A stretch of 64,000 bases of DNA, from contig JAEUVB010000015.1 of NCBI GenBank assembly GCA_016786845.1, positions 124,001-188,000 of the forward strand, read 5' to 3'. This stretch comes from Chitinophagaceae bacterium (lineage in GTDB: Bacteria > Bacteroidota > Bacteroidia > Chitinophagales > Chitinophagaceae). Below are positions 16,391-27,500 of the stretch, piece after piece. The notes below the pieces were generated by a model, which ran no database searches, was not told where the DNA came from, and saw nothing but the letters and a program-made list of their open reading frames with translations. The position numbers and the translations under genes were made by a program. Numbering within the stretch: the stretch's first letter is position 1; each line of letters starts with the position of its first letter.

Positions 16391-19300
16391 CTACTCCTTC
16401 ACAAACTTCCCCGTCATCACATCATTCCCCATCATCACCTTCACCATATAATGACCGGAAGCAACACCCTTGAGTGAAATTTCATGCGTCGTATTTCCCG
16501 CATTCAGTGTGAGCGGAATATCGACGATGGTTTGTCCCACCATGTCCATGATTTGAATATGGCTGCTTTGTGTACGCTCTGCATGAATAGAAACATGAAT
16601 CAAATCGCCGGATGGATTAGGGTAAATGGCTTGTATGCCCGACTGACCGACCGGTAAATTAATTTGAACCACCGGAGAATATGTATACTGACCATCCTGA
16701 TCCACGATGCGCAGACGATAATAATTATCACCTACAGCAGGATTTACATCATGATACATATAAGAGAGGGTTTCCTGCGATTGTCCCTTGGCTTTCATTT
16801 GCCCGATGCGCATAAAGTGAATCTGATCATTGCTGCGTTCGATATCGAAGCGATCCAGATCCTGCTCTTGTGCCGTGAACCATTTCAGTTCCGTAGTTTT
16901 AGCCGGGGTTAAGCGTCCGCTGAAATTAAAGAGTTGTGCCGGCAGCGGCGCAAGACATGGATTCACATAGGTCACATAGTTGATGCAATTCAAGGCCGCC
17001 AGATTGCGCATATACAAGGTACTGTTTGTAGCTGATCCCCAACCGGACCATCCCGGATCGGCTGCAGTAAAGCTGGGACCCGTATACCACAACAACCCAT
17101 CCGGTGAATACTCATAACCGGATGTACATGGTGTCGGGAAACAATTGGGCGACAAAGGCGTAAAGGTGAGGGTACTACCGTTGCAACTTACAGATGGTGG
17201 AAGCGGCAATGGTTCTATATTCAGGATCACCGGCACCAAGGCCCCTTCGCAATAGGCTGTGGTGCCCGTCACCGGTGCTACATAATACGTAGTGGTATTG
17301 TTTGGATTCACATAAGGAACAATAGGGCTGCCGCCACTCGGTTGATCGTACCAGGTAAATGAAGTGGCCACAGGATTCGTGATGATTTGAGATTCTAAAG
17401 ATGCCAAATCGAAGCCATAGATATAACAGGCATTGGCCGTGGCAGGAGATGATGTAATAGCCGGTATTGGGTTGATTGCGATATTGGCACTTCCTTCAGT
17501 CTTAGGTGGACAGGTTCCCAAAGGCGGTGTAGCCGAGGCTATGGTCCATACGCCTCCGTTGGCCAATACCATATTGAAAGGTCCGCTGCCCGATACCCCA
17601 TTGAGTGTAGCGGTATTTACGCCGTTGCTCAAAACAATATCATGACTACCAACCATAGGAGGCGCTGCATTCAGGCTTACTAAGGCAGTAGAAGGTGCAC
17701 AATAGTCTCCGTCGCCGGTAATGGTCAATACCGAACAAGTAGGAATGGTAAACGTTGCGGAGGCGGTTACATCACCCGCAGTACAAGGTGTAACAGGATT
17801 CGGTTTGTAAATGGCTTTGAGGGTGACATTGGTATTGCCCAATGGACTGCAGGTATCTGGTAAATTGACGGTCATCGTCGCAGTTACCGGAGGCGCAGGA
17901 CATTGTGTACCAAATGGTGTGGTGCCGCCATTCCACATGGTGAAGGCCCCATTCACAGCCTTTGGCGTGCCGTTGAATCCGCCACCGGCTTGTAAATTAT
18001 TGATGCCTACGGTCCACAACCCTGAAGCATCACGCGCACGACCACCGGAGAAGGTGCCCGAACCCGAAAATCCGCCACCCACATTTTCAAGCAGAAGATC
18101 TGAAGGAATCGTAGCTGTTGTAGCCGGCAATACCGGCGTTTTGCTTGTAAGATAATTTCCGCAACCCGCTACCAAAGATGAAGGCGAGGTGACATCACTA
18201 AAATTATTCCACGACACACCGTCGATGAAGTTATTCGAACAATCGAACAACCCAAAACATTCTCCGCCATTGGTGAGGTTCATAAAGTCGGTACCATTTC
18301 CCCCATTATTTTGTCCTGAGGTGCAATTGCAAGTTTCTACATTCAAATCCGGTACAGCACCCGCAGCACATAAAGTTCCACCGCCGCCAATCAGGAAATA
18401 ACCGCCTGACACTAACAAAGTTCCGGCCGGTATAGTTACGGTCCAGTCGCCATCGGTGATGAGCCAGCCGCTCATGTCGGCCGTACCCGGACCCGCATTA
18501 TACAACTCAATATATTCACCGCTATTAGGGTTACTGCCATCCGAGGCGCAAGGGGCCACATTATAAGGGCGTGGCACAAACTCACTGATGTAAACACGTC
18601 CGCCGGTCACACTTGGTGTAGGCGGCACACCCACACTCGTGGCCGTAGTGCCCAATGAAATCCCTTGAGTATAGGGGTCGAATGCAGGATTATAATCGTA
18701 CATCATTTCTACATAGCCATTGGTACATACGCCGCTGATATCGACGCTGAAACTTATCGGAGTACCGCTGCAAACTGAAGATCCTCCGGCAGGTGTATAG
18801 GTCGGCTGCCCTGCGCCCGATGTGGCATACACCGCACAGGCAGGATTACCCAGGCATCCTATAGGCACAGGCACGACCAATGGTGCAGGATTTACACACA
18901 CGGTATTATTACTGCTCACCAATACCTGATAATTAGGCAAGGCCGGATCGGCATCGTCGTCGATAATACCGCTAAAGGTATTCACCGATTGCGGACCGGC
19001 TATGGTATTGAAGGGTCCTCCGGTAGTGGTTTGCTTTTGTAAAGTATATAGAATATTGGTTCCCGTCGCACCGCTGATAGTAATGAAACCCGGGAGCGAA
19101 CAAGCCGCAAGCGGTGAGCCCGTCAAAGCATTTTCACGCGTCACCGTCACAGTATGGTATACATAACATTCTTTCGCCGTGTTGCTCGCATTATTGACAT
19201 TGGCGGTATTGCTTGTACCGGGACATGTCGTACAATTGGTATTGGCATCACCCCATACAAATTCGTAAGTATTGGTACCATTACCCGGTGTTACCGTAGC

Positions 19301-20347
19301 CGATAAAGTGGTCACACCTGTCGCATTATTGAAGGCCGCCGAAGTATAAGCCGTCGGTGCCGAATTATTCAAACGAATATAGGAACCCAAATTGCCGGTC
19401 GATTGTATGGCCGATAGCGCCACATTGCTATATTGCCCGATCTGATATTGAAAGGTGAGGGGAGTGGCACCGCAAACAGTCAATGCGGTATTCACTGTAT
19501 TCACCGGATTGCCGTTCAGGGTAGCCGACCACGTAGAGGTACTGTTGCTGAGTCCCGGTGTAGGCAGGTCGTCGCTGCCGGTATTGAGGGCACCCACGCT
19601 GCATGGTGATGTGCAACCCGTGCAGGAAAGATTGCCGGTTTGGGTCCAGGAAACCGCAGCGCCATTATTGCCATCGGGCATACGGGCGTAGGACGAATTA
19701 CATCCTCCCAAATCATTGCACACCGTACGTCCATTATAAACCGCATCGCCTACAGCTGGGATATTGGCTCCCGATAATGGCGGACAGATCAGGGTATTTG
19801 GAAAATTGACCGACAGGGCTCCTGTGCCGTAGTTATTGCCGCCCGCATACATCATGGCATCCATCACATTGCCCTGATCGTCGAAGAGAATGATACGATC
19901 GCCGGTACCGGAAGCATTATTGAGTTCGCCGGTGCCATCGAGGCAGTCGCAACCACCAAGTGCGATCGGGTCAGTATTTAAAAATATGGTATTGGCATAA
20001 GTACCGCTGCCATTTCCGAAACCATAGAGGCCGAGGGTAAACAAGGTATTGAGGTCATGATAGTCGCAAGTGGCACACATCATTTTAGAAGCACTGCCAA
20101 TGAGGAGGTATTCACCCGCTTGCAGGATAAGCCCCGCAGGTATGGATATTTGACTGGCACCATTACTGATGCGCCAGCAACTGAGGTCTGCGGTAGTACC
20201 TCCTATATTTTTCAATTCCAGCCAGTCGCCGCCATTCTGATCGAAATTGCCGGCATCCGATTGCACCTCATTCATCACCACCTGGGCGTCGGAAAATTGG
20301 AAAGCACATACACAACAAAACAGAAGCAGGTATTTATACAAATTCAT
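16391..20347 (-). CDS. Giant secreted protein with two lamin-tail domains and T9SS sorting domain
   Basis: A 1318-residue secreted protein. Residues 1-21 are a signal peptide (MNLYKYLLLFCCVCAFQFSDA). A lamin-tail (LTD) domain follows at about 22-190 (VVMNEVQSDAG...DWLELKNIGG...LQAGEYLLIG). A second is near 580-760 (VYISEFVPRPYN...GEYIELYNAGPG...SGGYFLIGGG). Both are rich in Cys, Gly and Asn, as in surface LTD proteins of this phylum. Ig-like beta domains fill the rest, including one with a TFTWYDQPSGG-type sequence near 1040. The last 80 residues (IQAIYPNPSGDLIHV to MTGKFVKE) are a type A T9SS sorting domain. A structural or adhesion role at the cell surface is likely; the ligand is unknown. 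Confidence 0.83.
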   Translation of the reverse strand: MNLYKYLLLFCCVCAFQFSDAQVVMNEVQSDAGNFDQNGGDWLELKNIGGTTADLSCWRISNGASQISIPAGLILQAGEYLLIGSASKMMCATCDYHDLNTLFTLGLYGFGNGSGTYANTIFLNTDPIALGGCDCLDGTGELNNASGTGDRIILFDDQGNVMDAMMYAGGNNYGTGALSVNFPNTLICPPLSGANIPAVGDAVYNGRTVCNDLGGCNSSYARMPDGNNGAAVSWTQTGNLSCTGCTSPCSVGALNTGSDDLPTPGLSNSTSTWSATLNGNPVNTVNTALTVCGATPLTFQYQIGQYSNVALSAIQSTGNLGSYIRLNNSAPTAYTSAAFNNATGVTTLSATVTPGNGTNTYEFVWGDANTNCTTCPGTSNTANVNNASNTAKECYVYHTVTVTRENALTGSPLAACSLPGFITISGATGTNILYTLQKQTTTGGPFNTIAGPQSVNTFSGIIDDDADPALPNYQVLVSSNNTVCVNPAPLVVPVPIGCLGNPACAVYATSGAGQPTYTPAGGSSVCSGTPISFSVDISGVCTNGYVEMMYDYNPAFDPYTQGISLGTTATSVGVPPTPSVTGGRVYISEFVPRPYNVAPCASDGSNPNSGEYIELYNAGPGTADMSGWLITDGDWTVTIPAGTLLVSGGYFLIGGGGTLCAAGAVPDLNVETCNCTSGQNNGGNGTDFMNLTNGGECFGLFDCSNNFIDGVSWNNFSDVTSPSSLVAGCGNYLTSKTPVLPATTATIPSDLLLENVGGGFSGSGTFSGGRARDASGLWTVGINNLQAGGGFNGTPKAVNGAFTMWNGGTTPFGTQCPAPPVTATMTVNLPDTCSPLGNTNVTLKAIYKPNPVTPCTAGDVTASATFTIPTCSVLTITGDGDYCAPSTALVSLNAAPPMVGSHDIVLSNGVNTATLNGVSGSGPFNMVLANGGVWTIASATPPLGTCPPKTEGSANIAINPIPAITSSPATANACYIYGFDLASLESQIITNPVATSFTWYDQPSGGSPIVPYVNPNNTTTYYVAPVTGTTAYCEGALVPVILNIEPLPLPPSVSCNGSTLTFTPLSPNCFPTPCTSGYEYSPDGLLWYTGPSFTAADPGWSGWGSATNSTLYMRNLAALNCINYVTYVNPCLAPLPAQLFNFSGRLTPAKTTELKWFTAQEQDLDRFDIERSNDQIHFMRIGQMKAKGQSQETLSYMYHDVNPAVGDNYYRLRIVDQDGQYTYSPVVQINLPVGQSGIQAIYPNPSGDLIHVSIHAERTQSSHIQIMDMVGQTIVDIPLTLNAGNTTHEISLKGVASGHYMVKVMMGNDVMTGKFVKE

Positions 20348-20511
20348 AAATAGATGGTTTGCTGCAAATATCTGTCATAATATTTGTAGGGCAGGGGAAT
20401 GGGATGATTAAATTATTAAGCATCAAGAAATGAATGAGATTCTCCATAACCGAACCGGTTTTCTCGCCATCATCGAATCATCATTCTCACACTGAATTAG
20501 CCCCCGATGCA

Positions 20512-20578
20512 GTCCCCGTTCATCCTGTCACCCGTTCCGGGGACCCGGAATCCGCTGAGCGGGCAGAGCGAAAGCGGA
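20512..20578. other. Stem-forming sequence in a gene-free gap
   Basis: The gap 20348-20807 between divergent genes is GC-richer in its middle than at its edges. GTCCCCG (20512-20518) pairs with CGGGGAC (20538-20544), and TCCGCT (20551-20556) with AGCGGA (20573-20578). Together with the long inverted repeat that follows at 20628 this may be part of a dispersed repeat or a structured RNA. I see no conserved RNA family. Confidence 0.4.
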
Positions 20579-20627
20579 GAGTGAGCGCACGAATCTGATC
20601 GTCATTGGGAATTCGACAATTTATGCG

Positions 20628-20677
20628 GTTCGCGTTTCACCCAATCAGGCGCACGACTTATTGGGTGAAACGCGAAC
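20628..20677. repeat. 18-bp perfect inverted repeat with 14-base loop
   Basis: GTTCGCGTTTCACCCAAT (20628-20645) is followed after 14 bases by its exact reverse complement (20660-20677). No T run follows on either side, so it is a poor terminator. It sits 85 bases upstream of the promoter of the 20808 gene and about 280 bases from the start of the divergent T9SS gene. The right arm continues into CGCGAACAGCGTG, a 13-mer found again at 29343. Confidence 0.8.
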
Positions 20678-20761
20678 AGCGTGTTAAGCGTCGCTTCTCT
20701 ATAACCCAAACAACTTCTTAAACCATGATATTTATCCGCGTATAGTATGATTTTCATCATG

Positions 20762-20790
20762 TTTGAAGAAAAAAGTGTCAGGTAGTTTTG
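20762..20790 (+). promoter_or_regulatory. Bacteroidota-type promoter (TTTG-N17-TAGTTTTG)
   Basis: -33 TTTG at 20762-20765 and -7 TAGTTTTG at 20783-20790, 17-base spacer, 17 bases before the ATG at 20808. It fits the consensus with the short end of the accepted spacer range. Confidence 0.65.
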
Positions 20791-20807
20791 TGTAAAATTC
20801 GAAAACT

Positions 20808-23273
20808 ATGAAAACATGTCGGTCGGTATGGATGCTTGCTTTTTTATTTTTAGCCGGTATCCAATTTTCATTTGCGCAGTCCCCGCAGAAATTTAATTAT
20901 CAGGGTATTGCGCGTGACGCTCAGGGAAATCCTTTATTCAAACATAAGCTCGCGATTCGTTTGGCGGTGCTGCCGGCATTGGATGCCACTAGTGCGGAAT
21001 ATGAGGAAGTTCAGGAAGTCACCACCAATGAATTCGGACTCTATACTTTACAGATTGGTGCGGGAGATGCGGTGAATGGGAGCATGAAAACGGTTAAATG
21101 GGAAACCGGCAACAAGTATATTCATGTAGCGATAGACCCTAAAGGCGGCAACGATTTTGTGGACGCAGGCACCACGCAATTATTATCCGTACCCTATGCC
21201 CTCTATGCCGATCATGCAGGCTTGGCCCGCGAAACTTCCGACGGCACCGGCAAGACCCGTGCAGGAACGGTATCGACTTCGGCTGCCGGCACCGGTACCA
21301 CCAACTACTTGCCGAAATTCGTAGGTGCAAATACCATTGCCAATTCTCAACTCTGGGATAATGGCAGTACCGTCATTATCGGTAATCCTGCCAGTACCAG
21401 CGGAAATAACCGCATGCATATCTACACCAACAATGCCGTGCAACAAACTTATATGCGCATGGAGAATGTGAATACCACAGCCTCCGGTCGCTTTCTGATG
21501 GCGAATGATAATGCCAATTCCTATGCGACATTTACGAAGTATGGTACAGCCGTTACCGGCAACTATGGCGGCAATCCCATGTATCCGAATGCGAATTTGC
21601 TGGCCTTCGGAAATAATGGTCTCACCACCAACGATGGCAACGGACGCTTCCTCATTACCAATGGAGGAAATATCGGTTTGGCACTGACCAAATCAACCGG
21701 CACTACCGTAAAATTTCATGCCGACTTTACTTCCGGTAATGTAAGTCTGGGTGGTAATGCCGCACCGACAGCCAATATCCATATCAATCATAATATCAGT
21801 GGTGATACTTTAAAAATCACCAATAGTACCACCGGTCATTTGTCTACCGATGGTTTAGATATACGTACCACCGGCAATGCAGCGGCCATCATCAATCGCG
21901 AAAACAGCAGTCTGGAATTGGGTACAAATAACACCACGCAATTCATCATCGATGCTTTAGGAAATACCGGAATTGGAACAAGCTCACCGACTGCGAAATT
22001 GGATGTAAACGGTCAGATCAAAATTAGCGGCGGTAATCCTGCTGCCGGTAAAGTGCTGACGAGTGATGCAAACGGATTGGCAACTTGGGAGCCTGCCGCC
22101 GCCACGGGTATTACCGGAAGCGGTGCCATCAATTACCTATCAAAGTTTACGCCCAATGGAACAACTATCGGCAACTCACTCATCGTAGATAATGGAACAA
22201 ATGTGGGTATCGGTACCTTATCGCCTTCAGCCAGACTGACCGTAGTGTCGGCTTCCGATACCGCAGGGTCCTTTACCAGCAACAGTACCAATTACGTGCA
22301 AAACGGTGTTTTGCGTGGCGAATATATTGGAAGCGCAACATATGATCATGTAGGAGTATATGGCAGAGCATTGCCCGATTCAAACAATGCCTATGGTATT
22401 GGTGTGCGCGGAGAAGGTGGTTATATGGGCGGATTGTTTTTGGGCCATACCAAAGATTATCTCATCGATGTATATGGGGCCTATGCTTCGGGTGTAGGTA
22501 ATGCCGATGTCTTTGGTATTTCCGCCATAGGCTTGGCACAGGATACCACCATACTCTTGGGCAATAAAGTAGGTATACTCGCTTATGCCAAAGGCGGCTT
22601 GCAAAACAGAGGTGTTGCTGCCGTAGCAGAATCGCAATCGGGCAATATTGCTTATGGCGTAAAAGCCACTGCTTCAGGTACCGGCAACAACTATGGTGTG
22701 TATGCTACCGCTCCCGTTGCGGCAGGTAACTATGCCGGTTATTTCGACGGCGATGTACATGTCACAGGAACACTCAGTAAAGCAGGCGGTACATTTAAAA
22801 TAGATCATCCTTTAGATCCGGCCAATCAATATCTGATTCACAGTTTTGTGGAGAGTCCCGATATGAAAAATATTTATGATGGCAATATCATCACCGACGC
22901 TAATGGTAATGCAGTGGTACAATTGCCTGCTTATTTCGAAGCCGAAAACAAAGACTTCCGTTATCAGTTGACCGTCATCGGTAAAGATGCACGAGCTTGG
23001 GTGATGGAGAAAATTTCAGGTAATCAGTTTACACTGAAGACCAGCGAACCCAATACAGAAGTCAGCTGGCAGGTAACCGGTATACGTAAAGATGCCTGGG
23101 CCGAAGCGCATCGGGTAATCCCTGAGGTAGAGAAAACAGGTGCCGAAAAAGGTAAGTACCTGCATCCGGAATTATTCGGACAACCGGCGACTTTGAGAAT
23201 GCATAACAGCAATATAGAAGCTTTGCCAATACTAGGACCTAACGAGGCCCTTCAACATAAAAACAGTAAGTAA
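20808..23273 (+). CDS. Large secreted protein with PQKFNYQGIARD-type N-terminal domain, tail-fibre-like repeats
   Basis: An 821-residue exported protein with a signal peptide (MKTCRSVWMLAFLFLAGIQFSFAQ). The mature N-terminus, PQKFNYQGIARDAQGNPL, and the following SVPYALYADHAG belong to a domain common in Bacteroidota secreted proteins, where it precedes Gly/Asn-rich repeats. The middle has repeats of the form GNTGIGTSSPTAKLDVNG, resembling phage tail fibres and trimeric autotransporter stalks. The C-terminal 150 residues (IHSFVESPDMKNIYDGNI...) look like a conserved closing domain with beta strands. No T9SS type A motif is present, so the export route beyond the inner membrane is not clear. 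It begins a run of three plus-strand surface-protein genes. Confidence 0.72.
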   Translation: MKTCRSVWMLAFLFLAGIQFSFAQSPQKFNYQGIARDAQGNPLFKHKLAIRLAVLPALDATSAEYEEVQEVTTNEFGLYTLQIGAGDAVNGSMKTVKWETGNKYIHVAIDPKGGNDFVDAGTTQLLSVPYALYADHAGLARETSDGTGKTRAGTVSTSAAGTGTTNYLPKFVGANTIANSQLWDNGSTVIIGNPASTSGNNRMHIYTNNAVQQTYMRMENVNTTASGRFLMANDNANSYATFTKYGTAVTGNYGGNPMYPNANLLAFGNNGLTTNDGNGRFLITNGGNIGLALTKSTGTTVKFHADFTSGNVSLGGNAAPTANIHINHNISGDTLKITNSTTGHLSTDGLDIRTTGNAAAIINRENSSLELGTNNTTQFIIDALGNTGIGTSSPTAKLDVNGQIKISGGNPAAGKVLTSDANGLATWEPAAATGITGSGAINYLSKFTPNGTTIGNSLIVDNGTNVGIGTLSPSARLTVVSASDTAGSFTSNSTNYVQNGVLRGEYIGSATYDHVGVYGRALPDSNNAYGIGVRGEGGYMGGLFLGHTKDYLIDVYGAYASGVGNADVFGISAIGLAQDTTILLGNKVGILAYAKGGLQNRGVAAVAESQSGNIAYGVKATASGTGNNYGVYATAPVAAGNYAGYFDGDVHVTGTLSKAGGTFKIDHPLDPANQYLIHSFVESPDMKNIYDGNIITDANGNAVVQLPAYFEAENKDFRYQLTVIGKDARAWVMEKISGNQFTLKTSEPNTEVSWQVTGIRKDAWAEAHRVIPEVEKTGAEKGKYLHPELFGQPATLRMHNSNIEALPILGPNEALQHKNSK

Positions 23274-23300
23274 AAATTAAAAATTAAAATAATGTACATC

Positions 23301-24494
23301 ATGAAAAAGCTACTTTTTCTCACCATCATCTGTGCTTTGACTTTCAGCAGCCGGGCCACTATTTACCGTTTAGGATATCCGGGAATTGCGATACCCGGTT
23401 TAGATTATGCCTATAATGATTTTTATAGTTTACAAAATGCCGCTGTTAATGGAGATACAGTTCAAGTGTATCAGCAGTATTTCTTCGGAGAGTCTACTTT
23501 GGACGTCCAAAAGAATTTAAAACTGATTGGATATGGGTATCAATTGAATATTAATACCGGATTTCAGGTTATGAATTTACCGGATTCTTCTGTGTTGAGA
23601 GGAATTCACCTAACTTTTAATTCAGGATCTGCAGGATCATCAGCTGAAGGATTGTTTTTGAAAGGTGCCAACTTTGGTGATAGCAATCTCACGGTAAAAC
23701 GTTGTAAATTTTATGACAACCCCAACGGATGTTTCTACCTTGGGGCTTCAGGGTTTATCGATAATTTACTAATTCAAGGTTGTTACTTCAAAGGAAGGTA
23801 TGATACCTTGGCTAGTAACTGGAGTAATTGTCAATCAGGTATTGGTTATACCTGGGGTTGGACATCTAGTATCAAAAATCTTCGTTTCGTAAATAATATA
23901 TGGGAGGGTAGATTCTTCATACCTATTATTCAAAATAATACCACAGGTAACTCAGTCAACCCATCTACCGGATTAATCGCCAATAATATTTTCCTTCATA
24001 AAAAGGGATTTGTAGAATCGGCTGAACTTTTCCGAATAGATGGTCCTTCTTATTTCTTCATTAAGAATAATATTTTCTATGTAGATTCTATATCTAACAT
24101 AGGTTACTGGGGAAATAGCTATAATTCTACGAAAGTAATTATACCTGCAGGTTGTGTGGTTCAAAATAATGTCAGCAATCTGCCGGCATCTTACAATGCT
24201 TGGGGAGGGACCAATCAATGGGGTTTGAGCAACTTGTTTGTTTCAAGCTTTCAAGATGGCTATTTTGCTTCAGAATCAGGTCTACAATTAGCTGCAGGGT
24301 CACCGGCATTGACCGTAGGAAAAAATAACTCCGGGGCAAACACTCCATGTGGTATATACGGAGGAGAGCCGGGATATATATACAAGCTCAGTGGTATTCC
24401 GGCAATTCCGGCCATTTACCAGTTGACTGCACCAAGTATCAATGCAACAACCAATCCTTATAATATCACCACCAGCACACGCAGCAATAATTAA
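23301..24494 (+). CDS. Secreted beta-helix-like protein, shortened paralogue of the next gene
   Basis: A 397-residue exported protein. I use the ATG at 23301 because it begins a good signal peptide (MKKLLFLTIICALTFSSRA); an ATG 9 bases upstream only adds MYI. The mature start TIYRLGYPG and the right-handed beta-helix-like ladder (NLKLIGYG, LIANNIF, FIKNNIF, CVVQNNV) match the first 350 residues of the 24557 gene almost position by position, including AGSPA, CGIYGGE and IYKLSGIP. The homology ends at STRSNN, exactly where the copy downstream continues into its repeat region. It has no T9SS sorting domain, so it may stay periplasmic or be a decaying duplicate. The 28-base tract before it is a run of TAAAAAT. 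Confidence 0.7.
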   Translation: MKKLLFLTIICALTFSSRATIYRLGYPGIAIPGLDYAYNDFYSLQNAAVNGDTVQVYQQYFFGESTLDVQKNLKLIGYGYQLNINTGFQVMNLPDSSVLRGIHLTFNSGSAGSSAEGLFLKGANFGDSNLTVKRCKFYDNPNGCFYLGASGFIDNLLIQGCYFKGRYDTLASNWSNCQSGIGYTWGWTSSIKNLRFVNNIWEGRFFIPIIQNNTTGNSVNPSTGLIANNIFLHKKGFVESAELFRIDGPSYFFIKNNIFYVDSISNIGYWGNSYNSTKVIIPAGCVVQNNVSNLPASYNAWGGTNQWGLSNLFVSSFQDGYFASESGLQLAAGSPALTVGKNNSGANTPCGIYGGEPGYIYKLSGIPAIPAIYQLTAPSINATTNPYNITTSTRSNN

Positions 24495-24556
24495 TTCATT
24501 GACTCATTTACTGGAGCCAAAAGTGCTTCATATGGACGAGCCATAAAACATAAAAC

Positions 24557-27500
24557 ATGAACAAAGGTTTCATATTTCTTTTAGGACTGTTATTGCTCAT
24601 TGGTTTCAATCAAGATGCAAAAGCGACAATCTATCGATTGGGATGGTCGGGAACACCCGTGCCCAATAAGGATTTCAGTTGGAGCGATTATGCTACTTTG
24701 GAATCTTTAGCCTCTGCCAATGATACGGTGCAGGTTTATGCTCCGGTTAACAATCCGTCTATTACAGTCACCAAACCACTTCGCTTTATTGGTTATGGAT
24801 ATTTTCTGGATATCAATACCGGTTACCAAAATTATACATCTGCAGATCAGACATTCAATATTACCTTAAGTTCAGGTTCGTCCGGTTCGGTTTTGCAAGG
24901 CCTGGTATGTTCGGGGGTAACGCTTGGCGACGTGAGCAATATCACGGTCAGGTATTGTCGGATCGGTTATTTGGATCTGACCAATAGCGTGACCATCAGC
25001 AGTATAAATATTATTGGCAATTGGTTTGATTTACCTTCTTATTCCGGCTGGATTAATTCATCTTATTGGACCAACGCGCCGGTGACCAACCTCAAAATTG
25101 TAAACAATTATGTTCATGATATTTATTTAGGAGGTGGTACCAGCGGAACCATCGCCAACAATGTATTTGCGGTTGGAAGCAATGTGGTCAACTGTAATAG
25201 TAATGGTTCGGGGTCTAGCAGCATCGTTATCAAAAATAATATTGTTACCTATGACCAATACTGGCAATGTTTTTTTCAAAACAGCACCGCTACAAAGAAG
25301 AATAATTTGTTTGCATATCCCCAATCTTCTTGTCCGGGTCTTACCGGCAATGCCAATCAGTACAGTATCAATATGGGAATTACTTTTTCCAATTGGAATG
25401 CCGGTGTGCTCAATGGAGACTCTTCCTTATTGATTCCCGCCGGATCTCCTGCCATCAACGCCGGACTCAACAATGCCAACGCCGCTACTAACTGTGGTAT
25501 CTATGGCGGTGAAACGGCCGAGATATATAAGCAAAGCGGTATTCCTCCGGTGCCTGCAATTTATAGTCTTACCACGCCCACCCAAACCCCCACCGGATCC
25601 ACTATGCCGATGACGGTGAGTACACGCAGCAACAATGCTTCGAATGTTACTCGTGTAGAATATTATGTCGATAATGATCCGGGCTATGGTTTGGCAACTT
25701 CCGTGACCATCACCGCATCTACAAATATTGTCGGCGCTACTTTCAATGTGGCCCTTACGGGTTTACAAGAAGGCGTACATCAACTGGTGGTGAGAAGCCG
25801 TGATGCGAACGGCAACTGGAGTCTCAATAATATGTTCAGTTTCGTGAAGCAGTATAGTTCTGTGAATGCAGTCGTTGCAGGCAATATCAATAAGGCGGAA
25901 TACTATGTCGATACTGATCCGGGTTTCGGTGCCGGGACTAATATAACGGTGACAGCAGCTACGGATATTTCAGGTATCAGTATACCCCTGAATCCTACTA
26001 ATTTACAGGAGGGGGTGCATACGGCATATGTACGAAGTCGTGATGTGAATGGCAAATGGAGTTTAACCAATGCCTGGAATTTTCTAAAACCTTACAGCAC
26101 TGTCAATGCGATTCCTTTGGTGAATATTAATAAATTGGAATATTACATTGATACCGATCCGGGTTTGGGTTTAGCCACTAATGTTTCTATCACACCCGCC
26201 ACAGATGTGAGTAATGTCAACATACCTTTGAATCCAACTTCGCTTCCGGAAGGAATGCATACGGCCTATATACGGAGTCGTGATGTAAATAATCGTTGGA
26301 GTCTAGCAAATGCATGGACCTTTCTTAAACCCTACAGTACAGTAAACGCAAGCATACGTCCCAAATTGATTCGCATGGAATATTATATCGATATCGATCC
26401 GGGTGTGGGGAATGCCATTGCAGTAGCGATCACACCGGATACCAATATATCGACGAAGAAAGTATCAATCAATGTCTCGGGTATTCCTACCGGATCGCAT
26501 GAGGCTTGGTTCAGGGTCATGGATAGCTTAGGCAATTGGAGCCTGGCCGGTCGAAAAACATTCAACCTCACTTCTTCGCAATCTTCACCCAGCATCATCA
26601 CCAACGGTATTTCCAAACTGACTCTTTGTGCCGGAGATTCTTTTAAAGTAAGTTATGATGCCAAGGGTGTTTACAACGCAGGAAATATCTTTACCGTGCA
26701 GTTGAGTAATGTCAGTGGCAGCTTTGCTTCGCCAACGACACTGGGTACTTATGCCGGTACCGGCAATGCCATCGTCCCATGTGCTTTACCTGCACATCTC
26801 ACCACAGGCACCGGTTACAGGGTACGCGTAGTGAGTTCAAATCCTGTGGTCACAGGAGTTATTTCCGCAGATAGTTTATGGCTTCGCGACCGGCCGAACG
26901 CGCAGGTGATTACGGGTGCTTCAGATGTCAATCTCTCAACACCTTATCCGTATTCAGTTCCTTTTGTTACCGGAAGTTCATGGCTTTGGTTGTCTAGCGC
27001 TGCATCTATCAATTCTACAAATAATAACGCTACGGTCAATTGGAATTTAAGCGGCGTGCCACAAACCTTAAAGGTGGTTGAGACCAATCAATACGGTTGT
27101 GTAGGCGATACGAGCAGTAAGAATGTGAATGTGTATGCTTTAAGTATAGCCTCCCCTGTACCGTCCACTACTACGCCGTGTAAAGGAAGTGTATTGAATA
27201 TTACCGGTACTGCAACCGGTGTGTACGATGCAGGAAATGTATTTACGGCTCAATTGAGTAATGCATCGGGCAGTTTTGCTTCACCCATAAATATTGGAAG
27301 CGTAACCCTAAGCACAACCGGGGCCAATCAGCCGATAGCAATCTCGGCCACCATGCCTAACGTCGCCAATGGTACGGGCTATAAAGTAAGAATGGTTTCT
27401 TCTTTACCTGTGGTAACGGGTTCGGCATCAGTCGCAAGCATCACGGTATCTACGCCGAATATGGGTAATGATACGATATTGAACAAGTGCCCGGACAATA

